Assembly (NCBI RefSeq): GCF_025195085.2
Contig: NZ_JANAVY020000004.1
Location: 1 to 64,000 of the forward strand
DNA from: Vibrio intestinalis
Lineage (GTDB): Bacteria; Pseudomonadota; Gammaproteobacteria; Enterobacterales; Vibrionaceae
Reading direction: 5' to 3'
Length of the DNA stretch: 64,000 nucleotides
Below the pieces are notes generated by a model. That model was not told the DNA's origin. It saw only the letters and a list, made by a program, of their open reading frames with translations, and did not search any database. Shown one piece after another: positions 63,486 to 64,000 of the stretch; within the stretch, counting starts at the first letter, position 1, and every line of letters begins with the position of its first letter. Position numbers and translations under genes: made by a program.

Positions 63486-64000
63486 TTAAACAACACGACA
63501 AAAATCAATAGCCTGCTCAATGACCGCTTCCGGTACACCTTTTACGACTTCTGACGTCCCAATACTGGTTGGTAACACTAAACGTAGCTCGCCCGACAAT
63601 ACCTTTTTATCTCGCATCATATGCTTCATGAAATCATCAAAAGACATGCTTTCAGGGGTATGTATTGGCAACTTGGCTTGTTTAAAGATGGCAATAATGC
63701 GCTCAAGTTGTTGCTCGGAAATCAGCCCTTGCAGTTGCGCTGTTTTCGCCGCCATCACAGTGCCTGCTGATACGGCCTCGCCATGTAACCAATTACCATA
63801 ACCTAATTCTGCTTCTATCGCGTGACCAAAAGTATGACCTAGGTTTAATAAGGCACGAATACCTGACTCTTTTTCATCTTGAGCCACAACATCGGCCTTA
63901 ATTTGGCAACACTTGGCAATGGCATAGGCTAACGACTGTTCATCCAATGCATACAATTTCGCTAGGTTTTGTTCTAACCAAGTAAAGAAGTCACCATCAT
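63486..64000 (-). CDS. aroB: 3-dehydroquinate synthase AroB, 3' part only
   Basis: The C-terminal 170 residues of the second shikimate-pathway enzyme; the 5' part is beyond the right edge. The frame remains open to 64000 (codons for [15 protein letters not shown] precede the first listed Met-like codon). The metal/active-site motifs [13 protein letters not shown] and [15 protein letters not shown] are present. It is upstream of damX by 48 bp and probably co-transcribed. Confidence 0.95.
   Translation of the reverse strand, partial: DGDFFTWLEQNLAKLYALDEQSLAYAIAKCCQIKADVVAQDEKESGIRALLNLGHTFGHAIEAELGYGNWLHGEAVSAGTVMAAKTAQLQGLISEQQLERIIAIFKQAKLPIHTPESMSFDDFMKHMMRDKKVLSGELRLVLPTSIGTSEVVKGVPEAVIEQAIDFCRVV

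Overview
The window reads as a chromosomal core segment of a Vibrio (Gammaproteobacteria, Vibrionales). The evidence is the E. coli-like S10/spc/alpha ribosomal operons, a CRP almost identical to the enterobacterial one, MotX of the sodium-driven polar flagellum, and the gene order rnr-motX-purA ... crp ... astC/argD-pabA-trpS-gph-rpe-dam-damX-aroB known from vibrios. Base composition looks moderate (mid-40s % GC) and even. No insertion sequence, prophage, integron cassette, CRISPR array or tRNA gene is visible.

Layout. 1-630: the 5' end of a 16S rRNA gene on the minus strand, with its leader, boxA and two tandem promoters. 629-5008: cysJIH (sulfite reductase and PAPS reductase). 5100-8800: a small unknown protein, an outer-membrane barrel, pspG behind a sigma-54-type promoter, dusA, then zur and a CheX-domain gene. 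8950-14632: the second sulfur block, cobA-cysD-cysN-SLC13 permease-cysC, which activates sulfate and makes the siroheme precursor. 14890-20860: cpdB, a Crp-like regulator, a frameshifted elaA-type acetyltransferase, an EamA transporter, oapA, fklB and a DUF2780 gene. 20930-34890: alpha, spc and S10 ribosomal operons on the minus strand, with leader RNAs at the S10 and alpha boundaries and a terminator plus new promoter between S10 and spc. 35070-42240: rlmB, rnr, an exported amidohydrolase behind a PurR-like operator, motX behind a FliA-type promoter, and purA. 42375-46700: asparaginase/isoaspartyl peptidase, slyD, yheV, kefB, kefG. 46876-52385: yheS, a TIGR02444-type gene, yheT, yheU, prkB, crp. 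52464-57226: the arginine succinyltransferase block (astC/argD, astA, astD) with a DUF1338 gene. 57648-64000: pabA, trpS, gph, rpe, dam, damX and the 3' part of aroB.

How the parts work together. The two cys blocks and cobA give a nearly complete sulfate-to-sulfide route: sulfate entry (probable SLC13 permease), APS, PAPS, sulfite, sulfide, plus the methyltransferase for the siroheme of CysI. The ribosomal block also carries RpoA and SecY. In the ast block arginine carbon and nitrogen are recovered through succinylated intermediates.

No undescribed multi-gene system is evident; almost everything is core housekeeping. The most unusual element is non-coding: two adjacent compound stem-loops of similar design just after cysC (8849-8946). 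Other points worth checking are the PurR-like box before the exported deaminase-like protein, the elaA frameshift explainable by an 8-bp repeat deletion, a 12-bp inverted repeat between argD and astA, and an 18-bp palindrome containing the stop codons of two convergent genes.
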